From Leadbetterella sp040829825 (GTDB lineage Bacteria; Bacteroidota; Bacteroidia; Cytophagales; Spirosomataceae): a stretch of 64,000 bases of DNA. Positions 59,872 to 64,000 of this stretch are shown here, in pieces. The position numbers were made by a program, and so were the translations under genes. The DNA lies in NCBI RefSeq assembly GCF_040829825.1, contig NZ_JBFOLH010000012.1, one strand, 5' to 3'. The notes beneath the pieces are model-generated. The model saw only the letters and a list, made by a program, of their open reading frames with translations. It was not told the origin of the DNA and made no database searches. The stretch's first letter is position 1. Each line of letters opens with the position of its first letter.

Positions 59872-61020
59872 CTAGTTAAAAAAATCTTTCATTTTGGCAA
59901 AAAATCCTTTTCCTTCATTGCCGGCTTTGGGCTGGAAGTTCTGGGAGTCTCTCAGCTTGTAAAGCATTTCTCTTTCTTCCTGGCTCAGGGCCTTGGGCGT
60001 GTACACATTGACATAGATGAGCTGATCGCCCACGCCGTACCCGTTGATGTCTTTGATGCCTTTGCCTTTGAGGCGCAGCACTTCACCGGCCTGGGTACCC
60101 GGCTTGATATTGATTTTTACCCGGCTGCCGATAGAAGGAACTTCCACATCGGCTCCGAGGGCCAGGTCAGCAAAGTTCAGCATGAGGTCATACGCCACAT
60201 TGTTGCCGTCGCGCTTCAGGGTAGGGTGCTCTTCTTCTTCGATCATGATGAGCAGGTCACCTGCCACACCGCCGCGGGCGGGCACGTTTCCTTTTCCTGA
60301 CATAGACAGCTGCATGCCTTCTGCCACACCGGCCGGGATTTTGATGGAGAGCATGTCTTCTTCCAGCACACGGCCTTCGCCGAAACAGGCTTCGCAGCGT
60401 TCAATCACCACTTTACCTTCGCCGTTACAGGCAGGACAGGTATTGGTGGTCACCATCTGGCCCAGCATGGTCTGCTGTACCCGCTTAATCTGGCCTGTTC
60501 CGTTACAGGTGGAACAGGTCTGGAGTGAGTTGCCGTGTTTTGAGCCGTTGCCGCTGCAGGATTTACAGGCCGTATACCGTTTTACCTTGATTTTTTTCTC
60601 TACCCCGTTAGCTACATCTTCGAGGTCGAGCTTCAGCTTGATCCGGAGGTCAGAACCTTTACGAACGGCCCTGCGGCCTCCGCCACCGCCACCGAAGAAG
60701 CTGCTGAAAGGACTGCTGTCGCCAAAGATATCGCCAAACTGGCTGAAGATATCTTCCATGTTGAAGCCTCCGGCTCCACCGCCGCCGAAACCGCCGTTCA
60801 CACCCTGGTGGCCAAACCTGTCATAGCGTGCCTTTTTGTCAGGATCCGAGAGAACGCTGTATGCTTCGGCGATCTCCTTAAATTTTTCTTCCGCTTCTTT
60901 ATCGCCCGGGTTTTTATCGGGATGATACTTGATTGCCAGTTTCCGGTAAGCCTTTTTAAGGTCATCCTGGCTTACATTCTTGTCTACTCCCAGTAATTCG
61001 TAGTAATCTTTTTTCGCCAT
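59872..61020 (-). CDS. dnaJ: Co-chaperone DnaJ
   Basis: A 382-residue type I J-protein that brings substrates to DnaK and stimulates its ATPase. The J domain has YHPDKNPGD with the HPD motif. A Gly/Phe-rich region follows (residues about 75-110). The zinc-binding domain has four CxxCxGxG motifs (CKSCSGNG, CSTCNGTG, CPACNGEG, CEACFGEG). The C-terminal substrate domain follows. Length is normal. It lies 12 bases after grpE, so the two share a transcript. Confidence 0.97.
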   Translation of the reverse strand: MAKKDYYELLGVDKNVSQDDLKKAYRKLAIKYHPDKNPGDKEAEEKFKEIAEAYSVLSDPDKKARYDRFGHQGVNGGFGGGGAGGFNMEDIFSQFGDIFGDSSPFSSFFGGGGGGRRAVRKGSDLRIKLKLDLEDVANGVEKKIKVKRYTACKSCSGNGSKHGNSLQTCSTCNGTGQIKRVQQTMLGQMVTTNTCPACNGEGKVVIERCEACFGEGRVLEEDMLSIKIPAGVAEGMQLSMSGKGNVPARGGVAGDLLIMIEEEEHPTLKRDGNNVAYDLMLNFADLALGADVEVPSIGSRVKINIKPGTQAGEVLRLKGKGIKDINGYGVGDQLIYVNVYTPKALSQEEREMLYKLRDSQNFQPKAGNEGKGFFAKMKDFFN

Positions 61021-61032
61021 TTTGTTTTTACC

Positions 61033-61539
61033 TTAATTCCCTACAACCACTTTGGCGTATCGGATCACCTTGTCGTTCAGGAAATATCCCTTTTCCAGTT
61101 CATCTACAACTATTCCTTTTTTATCGTCGCCTGCCGGAAATTGCGTAACGCATTCGTGCAGTTCCACATCAAAAGGCTGGTCTTTTGCTTCCAGGCTTTT
61201 CAGTCCTTTGCTTTCAAGAACTTTGAGAAATTTCTGGTATATCAGATCCGTTCCTTCCCGGAGGGTGTTAACGTCATCGGTTTTGTCCATTGCTTCCTTG
61301 GCCCGCTGGAAGTCGTCAAGCACGGGCAGAAGGTCTTTCATCAGCCCTTCTGTGGCATTCAGGATCATTTCTCCCTTTTCTTTGGCGGTTCTTTTTCTGA
61401 AATTGTCAAATTCAGAGTATAGTCTCAGGTATTTATCTTTGGCTTCAGCAAGCTCAGCCGTGAGTTTCTCTACTTCGGAAAGTTCGGCATCCGTAGCTAA
61501 TTCAGGTTCTTCTGCTTTGTTTACTTCTTCTTGTTCCAT
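61033..61539 (-). CDS. grpE: Nucleotide exchange factor GrpE
   Basis: A 168-residue protein with an acidic N-terminus, a long helix (LAEAKDKYLRLYSEFDNFRK), and the beta-wing end ECVTQFPAGDDKKGIVVDEL, LNDKVIRYAKVVV typical of GrpE. It releases ADP from DnaK. It precedes dnaJ; dnaK is not in the window. An unusual palindrome lies 53 bases upstream. Confidence 0.96.
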   Translation of the reverse strand: MEQEEVNKAEEPELATDAELSEVEKLTAELAEAKDKYLRLYSEFDNFRKRTAKEKGEMILNATEGLMKDLLPVLDDFQRAKEAMDKTDDVNTLREGTDLIYQKFLKVLESKGLKSLEAKDQPFDVELHECVTQFPAGDDKKGIVVDELEKGYFLNDKVIRYAKVVVGN

Positions 61540-61591
61540 TACGAATGTTTACTGTTTTGTCAGTTGGGTTCCAGCAATAATTACTCCATAG

Positions 61592-61624
61592 CACAAATTA
61601 CTGTCACTTTGACAGTAATTTGTG
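61592..61624. promoter_or_regulatory. 33-bp perfect dyad upstream of grpE-dnaJ
   Basis: CACAAATTACTGTCA (61592-61606) and TGACAGTAATTTGTG (61610-61624) are perfect inverted copies separated by 3 bases. It lies between the moxR stop and the grpE start, and no T-tract follows on the minus strand. An operator for the heat-shock pair is therefore more likely than a terminator. It does not match the CIRCE sequence. Confidence 0.55.
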
Positions 61625-61667
61625 AAAGTACGGCGGGAGGATCAGCAGTGGTCAACCTGCCGGTAGC

Positions 61668-62624
61668 CTACAGCAGCTCGGAGATGATCTTCTCTGTAGT
61701 TACGCCTTCTGCTTCGGCTTTAAAGTTTCTTACGATCCGGTGCCTCAGGATAGGGTAGGCCACGGCTTTGATATCTTCGATGTCCGGGGAGTATTTCCCA
61801 TTGAACAGGGCATGGCATTTGGCGGCCAGCACCATGTTCTGCGATGCCCTCGGGCCTGCACCCCATTCCAGGTAGGTTCTGGCCTGCGCGGAGGCGTCAG
61901 CGATATTCGGACGGGTCTTGTGCACCAGCCTTACGGCATATTCCACCACGTTATCTGCTACAGGCACTTTCCGGATCAGCTGCTGAAATTCAATGATCTC
62001 TTCGGCGGTCAGTATTTTATCTACCTGTACCGTACGGCTGGAAGTGGTATTTTTCACGATCTGCATTTCCTGCTCAAAAGTAGGGTAGTCGAGGCTCACC
62101 ATGAACATGAAGCGGTCCAGCTGGGCTTCGGGCAGGGGATAGGTACCTTCCTGCTCAATGGGGTTTTGGGTGGCCAGTACAAAGAAAGGCCGTGAGAGGT
62201 TATGCTTTTGTCCCGACACCGTTACGGCATATTCCTGCATGGCTTCCAGCAGGGCTGACTGGGTTTTGGGAGGGGTACGGTTGATCTCATCGGCCAGGAT
62301 GATGTTGGCAAATACGGGACCTTTAACAAATTTAAAATTCCGGTTGTTGTCAAGCGTTTCCGAACCCGTAATATCAGAAGGCATGAGATCAGGGGTAAAC
62401 TGGATACGGTTAAACTCCAGGTCAAGGGCCGAAGCAATGGTCTGCACCAGCAGGGTCTTGGCCAGGCCGGGCACGCCTACCAGCAGGCAATGGCCCTGGC
62501 AGAAAACGGCTGTCAGCAGCAGCTTAACCGTTTCTTCCTGTCCTACAATGACTTTACCTATCTCTTTCGCCAGCTCTTCGTATCTGAGCTTTAAAGCATC
62601 AGCAGCTTCTACGTCTGATTTCAC
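61668..62624 (-). CDS. MoxR-family AAA+ ATPase
   Basis: About 318 residues of a MoxR-type AAA+ ATPase. Walker A lies in LLVGVPGLAKTLLVQTIA, Walker B in IILADEINRTPPKTQSALLEAM, sensor 1 in VLATQNPIEQEGTYPLPEAQ, and the C-terminal lid in EWGAGPRASQNMVLAAKCHA. MoxR proteins act as chaperones for cofactor insertion or protein complex assembly, often beside VWA-domain genes, which are not visible here. GTG 62624, 4 bases after the upstream stop, is preferred to an ATG at 62702 that would overlap the SurA-like gene by 74 bases. Confidence 0.9.
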   Translation of the reverse strand: MKSDVEAADALKLRYEELAKEIGKVIVGQEETVKLLLTAVFCQGHCLLVGVPGLAKTLLVQTIASALDLEFNRIQFTPDLMPSDITGSETLDNNRNFKFVKGPVFANIILADEINRTPPKTQSALLEAMQEYAVTVSGQKHNLSRPFFVLATQNPIEQEGTYPLPEAQLDRFMFMVSLDYPTFEQEMQIVKNTTSSRTVQVDKILTAEEIIEFQQLIRKVPVADNVVEYAVRLVHKTRPNIADASAQARTYLEWGAGPRASQNMVLAAKCHALFNGKYSPDIEDIKAVAYPILRHRIVRNFKAEAEGVTTEKIISELL

Positions 62625-62628
62625 GTTT

Positions 62629-63948
62629 TTATCTTTTAAACAGGTTACAGGTTTCGTATTCTTTGTCGATATTGATATAGACTTCGGAAAGCGCTTCGCC
62701 AAACCAGTCCTCTATCCGTTTGTTCTGTTTGAGGTTCAGGGCATACCCTTTGAGCTCTTCGTAATCGTCTTTCAGGTTGATCTGGTGCCCTTCTTTTTTG
62801 GCAATGACCTTGATCAGCCGCATCCCTGTTTTTCCCTGGGCAGTACGGTAGTTGGCCGGTGCGCTGATGTCGCCCAGCTTCAGGGAGCTTACCACGAAAT
62901 AAAGGCCGGGCTCCATGTTTACGTCAACGGTTTGCCAGGTTTCACCGGTCTGCGGATTGACAACGATACCGCCGGCGTCTTTGGTCAGGTCATCCTGCGA
63001 GTGGAGCTTCACCATTTTGTTCCAGTCAAGGGTATCGGCAATGATCACTTTTCTCAGGCTGTCGAGGTACCTCTTGGGCTCGTCGGTGCTCAGGATGAGG
63101 TAATCGGGCATGAGCAGGATGTGCCGGGCGCGGTATTCCTGGCCTCTTTTGCCGAGTGTCTGGATCAGGTGAAAGCCGTATTCCGATTCAACTATGTCAG
63201 ATAGCTTACCGGTATCCTGGTTCATGGCAGCCGCTTCAAATTCGGGTACCATGGATCCCCTTTTGGTCCAGCCCAGGTCGCCGCCGTTAGCGGCACTTCC
63301 CTGGTCTTCGGAGTATTCTTTGGCCATGGCGGCAAAGTCTTCCCCGTTCTGTATGCGTTGCTTGATTCCCTGCAGCTTGGTAACCAGGTCATGGCGAAGC
63401 TCGGGAGTAACCGGTGCCAGGCGCACGATCTGCGAAAGCTGTACGCGGGTACCTACCGTGGGGAGGCTGTCTTTCGGAATGCTCTCAAAGAATTTTTTTA
63501 CTTCCTGCGGAGTGACCTTTACCTTTTCAAAAATGGTTTGCTTCATTTTTTCGGCGGTCATCTGCTCTTTAAGCTCGGTACGGAATTCGTTTTTGAGGGT
63601 TTCAATGGATTTCCCGAACTGGTCCACGATATTTTTCTCGTTACCGTAGAGGGTGACCATCTGGTTCATCCGGGCATCGAGCTGCTCTTTGATCTGGTCA
63701 TTTTCCACAATCACCGAGTCTATTTCTGCCTTGGCTACCAGCAGCTTCTGGATGGCCATACTCTCCAGCGCTTCACAGCTGCTTACCTTGTGTCCTTCTT
63801 TCTCGTAGCGGGCTTTTATCCCCTCTACTTCTGACTTGAGTATGTAATAGTTATCAATTTTAGCAATGATTTTATCTACGTTGGTGGACTGGCCGAAAGA
63901 GATCAGCGGAGCAGCCAGGCTAAAGGCCAACACTATTTTCTTAAACAT
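62629..63948 (-). CDS. SurA-like periplasmic peptidyl-prolyl isomerase
   Basis: A 439-residue protein with a signal peptide (MFKKIVLAFSLAAPLISFGQ). A helical SurA-like N-domain spans about residues 20-165. A parvulin-type domain follows (VQLSQIVRLAP, MAKEYSEDQGSAANGGDLGW, VESEYGFHLIQTLGKRG). A second, weaker parvulin-like domain comes next (RARHILLMPDY, DDLTKDAGGIVVNPQTGETW). SurA helps fold outer-membrane proteins. The start follows the previous stop directly (TAA then ATG), so it belongs to an operon reaching beyond the window. Confidence 0.9.
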   Translation of the reverse strand: MFKKIVLAFSLAAPLISFGQSTNVDKIIAKIDNYYILKSEVEGIKARYEKEGHKVSSCEALESMAIQKLLVAKAEIDSVIVENDQIKEQLDARMNQMVTLYGNEKNIVDQFGKSIETLKNEFRTELKEQMTAEKMKQTIFEKVKVTPQEVKKFFESIPKDSLPTVGTRVQLSQIVRLAPVTPELRHDLVTKLQGIKQRIQNGEDFAAMAKEYSEDQGSAANGGDLGWTKRGSMVPEFEAAAMNQDTGKLSDIVESEYGFHLIQTLGKRGQEYRARHILLMPDYLILSTDEPKRYLDSLRKVIIADTLDWNKMVKLHSQDDLTKDAGGIVVNPQTGETWQTVDVNMEPGLYFVVSSLKLGDISAPANYRTAQGKTGMRLIKVIAKKEGHQINLKDDYEELKGYALNLKQNKRIEDWFGEALSEVYINIDKEYETCNLFKR

Positions 63949-64000
63949 TTACTTGCTCTTTTTTAAATCGTTAATAATCTCGTTTAATTCCGAAGAATTA
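63949..64000 (-). CDS. 3' end of an upstream gene (partial)
   Basis: The last 16 codons of a minus-strand reading frame enter from the right edge (ending SSELNEIINDLKKSK, then TAA at 63949-63951). The stop is directly followed by the ATG of the SurA-like gene, so the two genes are tightly linked. Too little is present to name it. Confidence 0.55.
   Translation of the reverse strand, partial: NSSELNEIINDLKKSK

Noticed and set aside
61592..61624. CIRCE operator
   Set aside because: The dyad has a 3-base centre and the sequence CACAAATTACTGTCA; CIRCE has TTAGCACTC arms and a 9-base centre.

Overview
The window looks like chromosomal DNA of a member of the phylum Bacteroidota, probably Cytophagia or Chitinophagia. 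Supporting signs are the TAnnTTTG-type -7 promoter boxes, A-rich sequence instead of strong Shine-Dalgarno sites before starts, an outer-membrane beta-barrel with a carboxypeptidase-like N-terminal domain, a transketolase split into two genes, PspC/LiaF-like membrane proteins and a tandem array of MacB-type permeases. No rRNA, tRNA, phage, transposase or CRISPR was seen.

Layout. (1) 1-18699: eight tandem MacB/FtsX-type ABC permease genes (the first cut by the window edge, the seventh a deletion pseudogene), one ATPase and one TolC-type outer-membrane channel. They look like parts of a tripartite exporter or a family of cell-envelope mechanotransmitters. (2) 18786-21903: mrdA-rodA, the elongation peptidoglycan synthase pair. 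(3) 21944-28107: hydrolase and sugar nucleotidyltransferase on the minus strand, diverging from two secreted amidohydrolases. (4) 28386-34384: prephenate dehydrogenase, WcaF-like acyltransferase, polyprenyl-phosphate sugar transferase, guaA (minus) and a LolC/E-like permease. (5) 34774-38383: LiaF-like and PspC proteins, a TrpF-like protein without its catalytic cysteine, and mnmA. (6) 38391-42868: an XRE regulator diverging from a 63-residue secreted Cys-rich peptide gene, an attenuator-like hairpin, and a tightly overlapping operon of a propeller-like membrane-anchored protein, a MauE-like redox membrane protein and an outer-membrane barrel. This is the best candidate for an undescribed system. 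(7) 42904-51388, all minus: zinc-ribbon protein, nitronate monooxygenase, TesB, a candidate small RNA, coiled-coil protein, THUMP-like methyltransferase, Spy-like protein, anti-sigma-like repeat protein, ECF sigma factor and split transketolase. (8) 51527-59839: BlaI/BlaR1-TonB pair, Bcp, M23 peptidase, FAH-family hydrolase, M48 lipoprotein, two small envelope proteins and two DUF1801 proteins. (9) 59872-64000: dnaJ, grpE, a MoxR ATPase and a SurA-like isomerase.

A striking non-coding theme runs through the window. Many intergenic spaces hold micro-repeats phased at 7 nt (four-base core plus three variable bases) or at 14 or 21 nt, for example at 17223, 28184, 31477, 34516, 50473 and 51433. 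They often have palindromic symmetry and recall the heptanucleotide repeats described in cyanobacteria.
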